DNA of 64,000 nt from Bacillus sp. J37 (GTDB taxonomy: Bacteria > Bacillota > Bacilli > Bacillales > Bacillaceae), in contig NZ_JAEK01000015.1 of the NCBI RefSeq assembly GCF_000518865.1, forward strand, positions 1 to 64,000. The letters are read 5' to 3'. Below, in pieces: positions 1 to 8,370 of this stretch. Position 1 is the stretch's first letter; each line of letters begins with the position of its first letter. The notes below the pieces were generated by a model. That model saw nothing but the letters and a program-made list of their open reading frames with translations, was not told where the DNA came from and ran no database searches. The translations under genes and the position numbers were made by a program.

Positions 1-95
1 GCACGAAGCCTTGTGAGGAGCGGAGTTACCGGTGTTGGTAATGAGCACCGCAGCAAGGTGAGTAACGAAGAAAGCGAGCGTTTGTCAACAGTCTG
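1..95 (+). other. G+C-rich stretch before a terminator, possible repeat or gene tail
   Basis: This stretch is clearly richer in G+C than what follows and runs directly into a terminator hairpin. One frame is open from the window edge to a TGA at 94-96, so it may be the end of a gene that starts outside the window. The residues it would encode are low in hydrophobics and recall no family. It may instead be a copy of a dispersed intergenic element. I cannot decide from the window alone. Confidence 0.2.
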
Positions 96-127
96 AGAGA
101 AACGATTTAGTCGTTTCTCTATTTTTA
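96..127 (+). terminator. Rho-independent terminator
   Basis: A perfect 10-bp stem (AGAGAAACGA at 96-105 paired with TCGTTTCTCT at 111-120), a 5-nt loop and a T-rich tail. It ends whatever transcript enters from the left edge. Confidence 0.8.
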
Positions 128-370
128 TATAGAGTGGCTTGAGGGCTAAGCTATTTCTATTATCGTTTTAATAAAGGACTTACTATAGAAATAGGTACTG
201 CAAAAATTTGGGTTTCGTAAGCAATCGGGTCAAATTAAGGAATAACAATCTAAATATTGTGAAGAAATGTACTTAAACGTGGCAGTACAGCTTAACTAGA
301 AGGAATAATCAATTTCATATCGAATCCATTACGAGTATGTATGACCAGATTGGATAGTAAATAGAAGGTA

Positions 371-499
371 ATGATGAAAGGTGATCGGGAGAGATTAAAG
401 GATCAGGTTAATCTAAAAACACCTGCCGAATGGAAATCATTGTTAATGAATTGTCACGGCGTGATGTTATCAGATGTAGAGAAAATATATAGTACTTGA
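371..499 (+). CDS. Small ORF of 42 aa, possible gene remnant
   Basis: A 42-codon frame starts ATG-ATG after AGAAGGTAA and ends at TGA 497-499, shortly before the DinB-like gene. The product is charged and hydrophilic and ends in a segment (LSDVEKIYST) that looks like a protein C-terminus. I recognise no family. It could be a true small protein or the decayed 3' end of a longer gene, because the 250 bases upstream hold no matching coding frame. Confidence 0.3.
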   Translation: MMKGDRERLKDQVNLKTPAEWKSLLMNCHGVMLSDVEKIYST

Positions 500-525
500 A
501 TTCAGAATTACAAAGGGGTATTTAA

Positions 526-1023
526 ATGAGTGACATTATACTGCTTATTACTTTCAAAAACGATCTTATCAATTATTCAAAAGAACAGCTAAGAAATATT
601 TCCGAAGAAGGGGTTTGGTCAATTGGACAGATGTATGACCATTTAATTGTTGTTGCCCATGAGTATCTAGATAATATGGAATCATGTGCTACATTAAATG
701 AGGATTACTCTCTTGGGAAAACTCAATTTGGTGAGCAATTATTTAGTAACGGAGGGTTTCCACCTATTAAAATAAGATTACCAGAAGAGTTAAATTCTCC
801 ACCTAATAATTCAGACAGTAAGGAAGACCTAATTAGCAGGATGGATCAGTTAATTCAAAGACTGAGTCATTGGGAATCAAAAGTGGATGATATTAACCCG
901 AAAAATAAAGTTGAACATGGAGGGTTCGGCTGGCTGAATGCAAAGGAATGGTATGTTTTGGTTGGAATGCATTTTCGTCATCATTTGCGTCAAAAAGAAG
1001 AGTTGGAAAGTTATATAGTATAG
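526..1023 (+). CDS. DinB-like four-helix-bundle protein
   Basis: The 165-residue product fits the DinB/YfiT superfamily, stand-alone helical-bundle proteins that usually bind a metal with three histidines. Visible candidates are His39 (YDHL) and the HFRHH cluster at 149-153, followed by the LRQ segment common at the end of these proteins. The ATG lies behind AAAGGGG with good spacing. The gene stands alone between a small ORF and a NUDIX gene. The enzymatic role of this subgroup is usually unknown; thiol-dependent transfer reactions are known for some relatives. Confidence 0.65.
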   Translation: MSDIILLITFKNDLINYSKEQLRNISEEGVWSIGQMYDHLIVVAHEYLDNMESCATLNEDYSLGKTQFGEQLFSNGGFPPIKIRLPEELNSPPNNSDSKEDLISRMDQLIQRLSHWESKVDDINPKNKVEHGGFGWLNAKEWYVLVGMHFRHHLRQKEELESYIV

Positions 1024-1142
1024 GTGGAAATTAATTATAAACTGGATGCCCTTTTTCAACTAACTAACAGGGATTTTTGTTGAGAGGAAGTTTAGTTAAC
1101 GTAAGGTAAAATAGGTAAAAATCAATTGGTGGTGAATAAAAA

Positions 1143-1760
1143 TTGGAACCTAAATGGCTAGAATGGGCAAAACAGCTTCAATCCATTGCACAGGCAGGGC
1201 TAACTTATTCTAAAGATGTTTATGATTTGGAGAGATTTGAAATAATAAGAAATATGAGTGTTGAAATATTAACACATTATACAGATATGGACAGTAAAAA
1301 TATCAAAGAACTTTTTGCAAATGAAACTGGGTATGCAACACCGAAAGTTGATATTAGAGCAGTTATATTTAGAGGTAATAAAATATTAATGGTGAGAGAA
1401 AACAATGATGGAGATTGGTCTTTACCTGGGGGATGGGCTGATATTGGATTAACGCCAAGTGAAGTTGCGGTGAAGGAAGTAAAAGAAGAATCAGGGTTTG
1501 ATGTTAAAGCTATAAAATTGATAGCTGTACTTGACAAGAAATGCCACCCGCATCCACCTTCTCCATTTCACGTTTATAAAATGTTTATCCAATGTGAAAT
1601 CATTGGCGGGAAACCACAAGTGGGAATTGAAACAAATGGAATTGAATTTTTTGCAGAAAATGAACTACCATCATTATCGATTGCTAGAAATACAGAATCC
1701 CAAATTCAATTAGCATTTAAACACTTACATAATCCTCAAGAACCTGTCTATTTTGACTGA
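1143..1760 (+). CDS. NUDIX hydrolase with N-terminal helical domain
   Basis: A 205-residue protein with an N-terminal helical region of about 60 residues (the NUDIX_N_2 type found in ADP-ribose pyrophosphatase-like proteins such as YjhB) followed by a NUDIX fold. The NUDIX box around residues 97-120 reads GGWADIG..., then KEVKEESGF, so the REUXEEXGU core is kept with Lys for Arg, while the first glutamate of the classical box is Leu; I recall this variation in YjhB-type proteins. The likely reaction is hydrolysis of a nucleoside diphosphate-linked compound. The start is TTG behind GGTGGTGA. A weak terminator follows. Confidence 0.85.
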   Translation: MEPKWLEWAKQLQSIAQAGLTYSKDVYDLERFEIIRNMSVEILTHYTDMDSKNIKELFANETGYATPKVDIRAVIFRGNKILMVRENNDGDWSLPGGWADIGLTPSEVAVKEVKEESGFDVKAIKLIAVLDKKCHPHPPSPFHVYKMFIQCEIIGGKPQVGIETNGIEFFAENELPSLSIARNTESQIQLAFKHLHNPQEPVYFD

Positions 1761-1808
1761 TAATTTAAGTTGAATGCACCAGTTGTTCAACAAACGGGTA
1801 TATTGGTG

Positions 1809-1840
1809 AAAGGCGGCAGAAGGATCTGTTGCCTTTTAAA
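1809..1840 (+). terminator. Probable terminator after the NUDIX gene
   Basis: An 11-bp stem (AAAGGCGGCAG at 1809-1819 with CTGTTGCCTTT at 1826-1836, two G-U pairs) with a 6-nt loop and a short T run. The T tail is short, so termination may be partial. Confidence 0.5.
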
Positions 1841-1869
1841 CGTTTCTAACATAATTTTCTATAAAACTC

Positions 1870-1914
1870 TTTTAATATAAGTTTCACTGACAAGCAATGA
1901 AACTTATATTAAAA
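1870..1914. repeat. Perfect 17-bp inverted repeat
   Basis: TTTTAATATAAGTTTCA (1870-1886) is repeated in perfect inversion at 1898-1914 around an 11-nt centre. It lies in the 308-bp gap between the NUDIX gene and the 3' end of the convergent LysR gene, the rest of which shows no convincing gene. It could be a two-way terminator, although the stem is nearly pure A+T, or a relic of a small mobile element. Confidence 0.6.
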
Positions 1915-2068
1915 GATGGTAAGCAAAAAGGATTCAGACATCCACAATCTGATTCTTTGATTTTTAAAATGCTAGTATCTGTCTTAGGGTTTAAAATACA
2001 TTGTAATCTAAATATTCCTATTTTGAACATTTCATCTGATCAAACGGATGTAGAACCTCTGATAGAAA

Positions 2069-2980
2069 TTACTCGTTAGATAGATGGTCCTCCTCTATAG
2101 TCAAAACCTCTCTTGCTGCTTCAATGAAAGATAATATGATCGGTGAAAGCCACTTGTCTTTATGCCATGACATCTGTGTATATACATCCAAGTTTGAAAC
2201 TCGCCAAGGAAGAGCTACAAGTTCACCACGTTCAACTTCGACTTTAGTTACTATTTCTGGAAGAAAGGCAATACCGATTCCTGAAATTGCACATTGTTTA
2301 ATGGCTTCGGCACTTTGAAACTCCAAAGACGAAATACGATCAATGTCTCCTTTCTTAAATGTTCGATCAAACATGGTTCGATAGGGACAACCCTTTTCAT
2401 TAATAAGGAACACTTCTCCGTGAAAATCTTCAAGCCGTAATACATGTTGATTCGCGAGTGGGTGATCTGGAGCGGCGAAAAAGCGAAATGTTTCTTCCGT
2501 CAATGGTTCTGTTGCAAGTCCCGTTGATCGAATCGGTTCGTCCAATATAAAGGCAACATCCGAGGTTCCCTCAAAGAGCGTTTGTTTAAGTTGTTGATTT
2601 GGAACGGAACGGAAGATAAGACGAACTCCAGGATGCCGCGAACGAAAAAGTTTAAAGACATCTGGAAGTCGATAAGCGCAAACAACCTCATTGGCACTGA
2701 TCGTTAGGGTCCCGCTAAGAATTTCATTGTCATGAAGGACGCTGCGAGCTTCCTCCAATTTGTTTAGAATGTCCTGAACATGAGTTAAAAAACGTTTACC
2801 CGCAGTGGTGAGAACGAGCTGCTTTCCTAAGCGATCAAAGAGACGAACATCAAGCTCTTCCTCTAATGCTTTTATTTGCATAGTGACATTGGAAGGGACA
2901 TAGTTTAGTGCTTCAGCAGCTCTGCTGAAATTTAAAGTTGTTGCAACTGTGTTAAACGTATACAGTTGGCGCAATTCCAT
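2069..2980 (-). CDS. LysR-family transcriptional regulator
   Basis: About 303 residues with a typical LysR layout: an N-terminal winged helix-turn-helix (starting MELRQLYTF, with AAEALNY...SNVTMQIKALE) and a two-lobed effector domain of roughly 210 residues. The start is an ATG-ATG pair behind AAAAGGGG; the second ATG has the better spacing and gives the usual MELRQL start. It is transcribed divergently from the MetX-like acyltransferase across about 140 bp, the standard arrangement for a LysR protein that controls its neighbour. The effector cannot be read from the sequence. Confidence 0.9.
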   Translation of the reverse strand: MELRQLYTFNTVATTLNFSRAAEALNYVPSNVTMQIKALEEELDVRLFDRLGKQLVLTTAGKRFLTHVQDILNKLEEARSVLHDNEILSGTLTISANEVVCAYRLPDVFKLFRSRHPGVRLIFRSVPNQQLKQTLFEGTSDVAFILDEPIRSTGLATEPLTEETFRFFAAPDHPLANQHVLRLEDFHGEVFLINEKGCPYRTMFDRTFKKGDIDRISSLEFQSAEAIKQCAISGIGIAFLPEIVTKVEVERGELVALPWRVSNLDVYTQMSWHKDKWLSPIILSFIEAAREVLTIEEDHLSNE

Positions 2981-3123
2981 CATGATTCCCCTTTTAGTTT
3001 CAATATTTTTGAAAACTATATTTCATTTTGTTCACTTTTATTGAAAATAGCACAGCTTTATACTTAATAACAAGAAATACATTCTAAATGTATGTGTTTC
3101 ACTTAGAAAGGAGTGACAACTCA

Positions 3124-4152
3124 ATGGAGGAGTTTGAGATTTTTAATTTAGGTGATGTAACCTTGCAATCTGGAGTTACGTTACCAAGTGCTTTTCTTGC
3201 ATATAAGACTTATGGAAAATTGAATGAAAGGAAAGATAATGTTATCGTTTATCCAACGGCTTTTGGCGACAAACATGTTAATAATGAATGGTTAATTGGA
3301 AACGGCATGGCACTGGATCCACAGAAATATTTTATTATCGTTCCAAATTTGCTAGGGAACGGATTATCCTCTTCTCCAAGTAATACGCCTGCACCATTCG
3401 ACAAGGCTAATTTTCCACAGGTAACCATCTATGACAACATTCAATTACAGTATCGACTGGTGACTGAAAAATTTGGCATTCAGAAGATTGCTCTTGTAGT
3501 TGGATGGTCAATGGGAGGTCTTCAATCAATTCAATGGGGAGCAAGTTATCCTGACATGGTGGAGCGGATTGCCTCTTTCTGCGGAAATGCAAAGACTTGG
3601 CCGCAAACGTATGTAGTCCTCGATGGACTCAAGGCTGCGCTCACAGCCTCAGTAGGCTCAGATTCTACTAAGCTAAACCAGTTGACTTCTGATGACATGC
3701 GTGCTGTTGGCCGTGTCTATGCAGGATGGGGATTATCGCAGACCTTCTATAAAGAGGAACTTTTTCAAGAAATGGGATTTGACTCATTGGAAGATTTTGC
3801 GGTAGAAGTTTGGGGAAAAAGTTTTATGAGCATGGATCCGCACAATGTACTAGCCATGTTATGGACAGGACAACATGCAGATATTAGTGCAAACCCTATG
3901 TTTAATGGAGAGTTTGATGAGGCACTCAAAAGCATTGAAGCGATTACGTATATCATGCCGGGAAGTACAGATCTCTTCTGCACGGCAGACAATAACGAAT
4001 ATGAGGCTAAGCTTGTACCTAATTCAGAATATCATCCTATCAAGTCAGTATGGGGTCATTTTGCCGGTCGTGGAATTAATAATACCGATAATACATTTAT
4101 TGATGACAAATTAAAGAGATTATTGGCTCTTCGTACTAATAGAAATAGATAA
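3124..4152 (+). CDS. Alpha/beta hydrolase of the MetX (homoserine O-acetyltransferase-like) family
   Basis: The 342-residue product has the alpha/beta hydrolase fold with a nucleophile elbow GWSMGG (Ser129) and a C-terminal WGHFAG segment supplying the catalytic His. Layout and length match homoserine O-acetyltransferase-like acyltransferases. Whether it acts in methionine synthesis or on another acyl substrate cannot be told; many Bacillus paralogues are not MetX proper. I start it at ATG 3124 because AAAGGAGTGA sits just upstream, rather than at an in-frame ATG 36 bases earlier. The divergent LysR gene is its probable regulator. A strong terminator follows at 4302. Confidence 0.8.
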   Translation: MEEFEIFNLGDVTLQSGVTLPSAFLAYKTYGKLNERKDNVIVYPTAFGDKHVNNEWLIGNGMALDPQKYFIIVPNLLGNGLSSSPSNTPAPFDKANFPQVTIYDNIQLQYRLVTEKFGIQKIALVVGWSMGGLQSIQWGASYPDMVERIASFCGNAKTWPQTYVVLDGLKAALTASVGSDSTKLNQLTSDDMRAVGRVYAGWGLSQTFYKEELFQEMGFDSLEDFAVEVWGKSFMSMDPHNVLAMLWTGQHADISANPMFNGEFDEALKSIEAITYIMPGSTDLFCTADNNEYEAKLVPNSEYHPIKSVWGHFAGRGINNTDNTFIDDKLKRLLALRTNRNR

Positions 4153-4301
4153 AGTATTTCCATGTCAAATGTGAGTAAAATCAATAAGATACTAATATCT
4201 ACTTTACTCAATATAACTATTATGACGAGTTAAATCCCTTAATTTTAACATGAATATTGTTATTCTTCTCGAATGGTTGAAATTTTTAGTGTCGTATAAC
4301 C

Positions 4302-4337
4302 GACGATTACCTCGGAAGTAATCGTCTTTTTCTTTTA
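4302..4337 (+). terminator. Rho-independent terminator
   Basis: A perfect 9-bp stem (GACGATTAC and GTAATCGTC) with a 7-nt loop followed by TTTTTCTTTT. It ends the MetX-like transcript. Between it and the promoter at 4521 I see no gene. Confidence 0.9.
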
Positions 4338-4520
4338 CTTAGAGGGAAAAAAACATAGAAAATAAAGAAACTGTGATTAAAATTTTTCGAGACGTTCTGT
4401 ATTGGAAATAGTTTCTCTATTTAACTTCCATCATTTTTTAGGTTAAAGGCCATATTATGGAACAAGATAGAAAGTAAATACGCTCATTTTTAGAGAAAAT
4501 ATAAAAGCTGACTATATATA

Positions 4521-4582
4521 TTGACAAAAAGAGGGGAATTAAATAAAATTATCTCATATTCAAGATTATTTAATTCGAGATA
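4521..4582 (+). promoter_or_regulatory. SigA-type promoter with MhqR-like operators
   Basis: TTGACA (4521-4526), a 17-bp spacer and TAAAAT (4544-4549) form a near-consensus promoter. Directly downstream, 4550-4567 matches 14 of 18 positions of the MhqR operator TATCTCGAATTCGAGATA as I recall it from Bacillus subtilis, and 4572-4582 matches its right half exactly. The placement over the start site fits repression. The genes behind it (nitroreductase and MhqO-like dioxygenase) are the classic MhqR targets. Confidence 0.7.
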
Positions 4583-4622
4583 AATGATGATATACGTTTT
4601 TTACCTTTAATAGGAGGTTCAT

Positions 4623-4688
4623 ATGGAAAGAAGATGTTCGAATCATCCGTTTGGAGAAAATAACATTGATATAGTGGTACAGCTTTAA
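4623..4688 (+). CDS. Leader-like 21-aa ORF at the head of the mhq-type operon
   Basis: ATG at 4623 follows TAGGAGGT with close spacing and opens 21 codons ending in TAA, 83 bp before the nitroreductase. It is the first frame on the transcript from the promoter at 4521. The peptide contains Cys5 and ends in a hydrophobic run. It may be a leader peptide, a true micropeptide or the stump of a lost first cistron. Only the strong ribosome binding site and the position support it. Confidence 0.35.
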   Translation: MERRCSNHPFGENNIDIVVQL

Positions 4689-4771
4689 TCAGTACTGAAC
4701 ACTATCATAAGATTATTTTTATTCTAATATACCTCGAAATAGAGATTCTTTAAGTAAGGAGTTTAGAAAAT

Positions 4772-5389
4772 ATGGATTTTATACAATTAGTAAAAGAGAG
4801 ACGGTCAGCAACTAACTTTCTTCCTGGTCATTCGATAAAAAAAGAAGAACTAAATGAAATATTTGAATTAGTTAAACTTGCTCCATCAGCTTTTAATCTG
4901 CAACATACAAAATATGTAACTGTCATAGATCCAGTTGTGAAAGAGAAATTAAAGGCGGCTGCTAATGGACAATATAAAGTATCAAGTTCTTCTGCGGTTA
5001 TTATCGTACTCGGTGATAAAAAAGCATTTCAACAAGCATCGGAAATTTATGCTGGGTTAAAAATGCTAGGAGTGATAAATAAACAAGAATATGACCAAAT
5101 GGTTCATGATACAGTTACATTTTATGAATCCAGAGGGCAAGATTTTCAGAGAGATGAAGCCATTAGAAATGCTTCCTTATCATCGATGCTATTTATGATG
5201 GCCGCAAAGGAAAAAGGATGGGATACCTGTCCTATGATTGGCTTTGACTCTGAAGCAGTCAAGAATATCTTAAATATTGATGATCATCATGAAGTGGTTT
5301 TAATGTTGACAATAGGGAAAGAGAAAGTAGAGAGTAGAAGAGCACGAGGTTATCGTAAACCACTAAGTGAATTTGTTACCTATCTATAA
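4772..5389 (+). CDS. mhqN: NAD(P)H nitroreductase, MhqN/YodC-like
   Basis: A 205-residue nitroreductase-family flavoprotein. The N-terminus (VKERRSATNF) carries the FMN-phosphate-contacting basic residues typical of the family, and the C-terminal half holds the conserved region ending in RARGYRKPLSEFV. It resembles B. subtilis MhqN/YodC, FMN enzymes that reduce quinones or nitroaromatics in two-electron steps. It is followed 52 bp later by an MhqO-like dioxygenase and then a flavin reductase, so the three probably form one detoxification operon under the MhqR-type operator at 4550. The symbol rests on family and context, not on a database match. Confidence 0.75.
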   Translation: MDFIQLVKERRSATNFLPGHSIKKEELNEIFELVKLAPSAFNLQHTKYVTVIDPVVKEKLKAAANGQYKVSSSSAVIIVLGDKKAFQQASEIYAGLKMLGVINKQEYDQMVHDTVTFYESRGQDFQRDEAIRNASLSSMLFMMAAKEKGWDTCPMIGFDSEAVKNILNIDDHHEVVLMLTIGKEKVESRRARGYRKPLSEFVTYL

Positions 5390-5441
5390 CACATGAGATA
5401 GAAACTTAGGTGAATCCTTTCTAAATGGGAGTGTGAATAAA

Positions 5442-6380
5442 ATGAGTAGAAAAACAATGGGGATACACCATATAACGGCAATTGTGGGTCACCCTCAAGA
5501 GAATGTTGATTTTTATGCAGGGGTGTTAGGTCTGCGTTTAGTGAAACAAACGGTCAATTTTGATGATCCAGGGACTTACCATCTTTATTTTGGTGATGAA
5601 GGTGGTAAACCAGGAACAATTATGACATTCTTTCCATGGGCAGGAGCTCGCCAAGGTGTCATAGGAGACGGTCAAGTAGGGGTTACATCTTTTGTTGTTC
5701 CAAAAGGTTCCTTTGGTTTTTGGAAAACAAGATTAGAATCATTCAAAATATCATTTACTGAAATGGATAGATTTGGTGAGAAGTATATGGAATTTGATGA
5801 TCCACATGGGCTTCACTTGGAAATAGTTGAGAGAGAAGATGGTGAGGCTAATACATGGAACTTTGGAGGATTAACCTCTGAAGTTGCGATTAAAGGGTTT
5901 GGCGGAGCGACCTTATTATCAACCCAGCCAGATAAAACGGCGGAATTATTAGAAAAGGGTATGGGACTTGAACTTGTTGCACAAGAAGGCGATTTTAGTC
6001 GTTTCCGTTCTAAAGCAGAGATTGGAAATATCATTGATTTAAAACAAACGCCTATTGGGCGAGGACAATTGGGCGTTGGAACAGTACATCACATCGCATG
6101 GCGAGCAATTGATGACCAAGATCAATTAGATTGGCAAAAATATGTTACAGAGTATGGCTATCAAGTTACACCTGTACAAGACAGGAACTACTTTCATGCT
6201 ATTTACTTTAGAGAACATGGAGAGATTCTTTTTGAAATTGCAACAGATCCTCCAGGATTTGCACATGATGAATCATTGGAGACAATGGGAGAAAAACTGA
6301 TGTTACCTCATCAGTATGAACAATTTAGAGAACGAATCGAACAGGGTTTAATACCAATTAAAGTAAGAGAGCTAGACTAA
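5442..6380 (+). CDS. mhqO: Ring-cleaving dioxygenase, MhqO family
   Basis: A 312-residue protein with two vicinal-oxygen-chelate (glyoxalase) modules. HHIT at residues 9-12, VHHIAW near residue 220 and FEIATDPPGF near 270 supply the expected 2-His-1-Glu metal site of extradiol-type dioxygenases. MhqO proteins are thought to open the ring of hydroquinones or catechols made during quinone stress. I begin it at ATG 5442, behind GGGAGTG, rather than at an in-frame GTG nine bases upstream. It sits between the nitroreductase and the flavin reductase in one apparent operon. Confidence 0.88.
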   Translation: MSRKTMGIHHITAIVGHPQENVDFYAGVLGLRLVKQTVNFDDPGTYHLYFGDEGGKPGTIMTFFPWAGARQGVIGDGQVGVTSFVVPKGSFGFWKTRLESFKISFTEMDRFGEKYMEFDDPHGLHLEIVEREDGEANTWNFGGLTSEVAIKGFGGATLLSTQPDKTAELLEKGMGLELVAQEGDFSRFRSKAEIGNIIDLKQTPIGRGQLGVGTVHHIAWRAIDDQDQLDWQKYVTEYGYQVTPVQDRNYFHAIYFREHGEILFEIATDPPGFAHDESLETMGEKLMLPHQYEQFRERIEQGLIPIKVRELD

Positions 6381-6404
6381 TTCTTTAAAAAAGGAATGAT
6401 TTCT

Positions 6405-7013
6405 TTGCTATCAATTGACCCTAAAAACAATAGCGAAAGAGAGAATTACAAATTTTTAATAGGCAGCATTATACCGAGGCCTATTGCCTTTGTCACGACA
6501 AGCTCAAAAGAGGGCGTTCTAAACGGCGCCCCATTTAGTTACTTTAATATCGTATCTTCAAATCCGCCAATGATTTCATTATCCATTCAACGATCAGAGG
6601 AGAAACAAAAGGATACAGCGAGAAACATCATTAAATCTAAAGAGTTTGTTGTTCATATCGTTGATGAAGACAACGTTGAAAAGGTGAATGAAACAGCCGC
6701 TACCCTTCCATCTAATCAGAGTGAAGTAATGGTAGCTAAATTAACTCCAGTTGAAAGTGAAAAAGTTTCAGTTCCTGGAGTAAAAGAATCTAAAATTCGA
6801 ATGGAATGTGTGCTAGAGCATTCTTTAGAACTGGGCGGTGTGAATACACCAGGATGTGACTTTATCATAGGAAAAGTTGTTCAATTTCATATTGAAGAGG
6901 GTATTTATGAAAAAGGAAAAATTGATCCAAAGGCTTTAGGAGCTGTTAGTCGATTAGCAGGTGTAAACTACGCAAAAATAGGTGAGATATTTTCGATAGA
7001 ACGACCAAATTAA
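6405..7013 (+). CDS. Flavin reductase-like, FMN-binding split-barrel protein
   Basis: About 202 residues of the flavin reductase-like (DIM6/NTAB, YwrF-type) family, recognised from IGSIIPRPIAFVTT near the start and NGAPFSYFNIVSSNPP, which bind FMN. It probably supplies reduced flavin or reduces a small aromatic compound, fitting its place as third gene of the mhq-type operon, 24 bp after mhqO. Two starts compete: ATG 6396 abuts its AAGGA with no spacer, whereas TTG 6405 has a 9-base spacer, so I prefer TTG. No DoxX-like gene follows, unlike the mhqNOP arrangement I know from B. subtilis. Confidence 0.85.
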   Translation: MLSIDPKNNSERENYKFLIGSIIPRPIAFVTTSSKEGVLNGAPFSYFNIVSSNPPMISLSIQRSEEKQKDTARNIIKSKEFVVHIVDEDNVEKVNETAATLPSNQSEVMVAKLTPVESEKVSVPGVKESKIRMECVLEHSLELGGVNTPGCDFIIGKVVQFHIEEGIYEKGKIDPKALGAVSRLAGVNYAKIGEIFSIERPN

Positions 7014-7391
7014 ACCAAAATTATGAATCGAGGGGTTTAGAATGCAAAACCGTAATGCAATATAAGTGCTTTTCTGTAAAAAGCTTAAAATTACCTTGAT
7101 TTTACAATTATTTCTTTGCTAAAATTTAGCAAGAGATGTAATGAGAGGGGAATCAAGACGACATATGTGGAAAGCCTTGTAATGATTCATTTATTGGATA
7201 GAGACTGGAAAATTAAACAGTGCTTATTAAGTATGTGGAACTGTCTATCTGAATTCATTTAAGGGACACATGGTGTGGACAATTAAACCCCTGTATTCTA
7301 GCAAATACCTTATTATATCTAATTTTACTAATGGGTAAAAATACATCTTTATTGACACAATCAGACCGTCCCTACTATGGGAGGGATTTTA
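7014..7391. other. Intergenic region without a recognisable gene
   Basis: This stretch separates the mhq-type operon from the SDR gene. It contains a half-copy of the hairpin found elsewhere in the window (TAAGTGCTTTTCTG near 7056-7069) but no complete stem with a T tail. TTGACA at 7352-7357 could be a -35 box, but no -10 is well placed before the ribosome binding site at about 7380. No open frame here looks coding. Confidence 0.4.
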
Positions 7392-8147
7392 ATGAATAGT
7401 AAAAAAGAAAAAATTGCGATTATTACCGGTGTAAGTAACGAAAAAGAAATTGGTGCTGCAATATGCCGCAGACTGGCATCTGAAGGTATAGACATCTTCT
7501 TTACATATTTGAAGGCCGATTCTAACTGGGAAGAGAATTTTCGGAATGAAATGATTGAATCGGGTGTCCGCTGTGCGGGGATCGAACTAAATTTGTCAGA
7601 GAGTGATTCTCCTGAGCTTTTGATTAGAGAAGTCACTAGTACGTTAGGCATTCCTTCAATATTAGTAAATAATGCTGCACATTCAATTGATTCAAATTTT
7701 ATGGATTTAGATGCAAAGGTTTTGGATGACCATTATTATGTGAATGTGAGAGGGACAATTCTTCTCTGTGTAGAGTTTGCTAGACTAATACAGAAAACGA
7801 ATAGACAGCATGGGCGAATTATTAATTTAACATCCGGTCAACAATTAGGACCTATGCCCGGAAATTTAGCCTATGTTGCAACAAAAGGTGCAATCTCATC
7901 CTTTACACTCTCTTTATCAGCTGAATTGGCACATTTGGGCATTACAGTAAATGCGGTGAATCCTGGTCCCACAGATTCGACTTGGATGACAGATGAGATA
8001 AGAGAATACCTCCAACCTAAATTCCCAATGGGTCGTATTGGTCAACCAGATGATGCAGCCCGTATCATCTCATTTCTTACTAGTGATGATGCCGGTTGGA
8101 TAACAGGTCAGGTTATTCATTCAGAAGGTGGGTTTTATCGGGGGTAG
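7392..8147 (+). CDS. Short-chain dehydrogenase/reductase (SDR)
   Basis: A 251-residue classical-type SDR. The N-terminal nucleotide motif reads TGVSNEKEIG (a variant of TGxxxGIG), followed by the NNAA motif, the catalytic Ser region (LTSGQQ) and YVATK near residue 160, and the C-terminal PGPTDS region. It resembles 3-oxoacyl-ACP reductase-like SDRs, but the substrate cannot be named. The start is ATG 7392 behind GGGAGGGA rather than the in-frame ATG at 7377, which lies within the binding site. It is monocistronic, with a terminator at 8181. Confidence 0.88.
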   Translation: MNSKKEKIAIITGVSNEKEIGAAICRRLASEGIDIFFTYLKADSNWEENFRNEMIESGVRCAGIELNLSESDSPELLIREVTSTLGIPSILVNNAAHSIDSNFMDLDAKVLDDHYYVNVRGTILLCVEFARLIQKTNRQHGRIINLTSGQQLGPMPGNLAYVATKGAISSFTLSLSAELAHLGITVNAVNPGPTDSTWMTDEIREYLQPKFPMGRIGQPDDAARIISFLTSDDAGWITGQVIHSEGGFYRG

Positions 8148-8180
8148 CATTAGCATACACATTAATATAGAATCTTTGGG

Positions 8181-8222
8181 AATGGTGCGTTAATCATGAG
8201 AGATGACGCACCATTTTTTTAT
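8181..8222 (+). terminator. Rho-independent terminator
   Basis: A perfect 10-bp stem (AATGGTGCGT at 8181-8190 with ACGCACCATT at 8206-8215) followed by five more T residues. It ends the SDR transcript. Confidence 0.9.
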
Positions 8223-8370
8223 TATTTTACTACACGTACATAATCAGTTTATCTTACAAGAATGGCTAATAGAAAATGACGTGTAAGGAATTACTATTTA
8301 CAAATAGGTGAGTTTTTATTATAGTTATTAAAGAGTCGTTATATCTATAATTAAAGGAGACTAATAATCA

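Noticed and set aside
1897-2079. 60-codon plus-strand frame beginning inside the 17-bp inverted repeat
   Set aside because: No ribosome binding site, the start lies in the repeat arm, and it overlaps the 3' end of the LysR gene.
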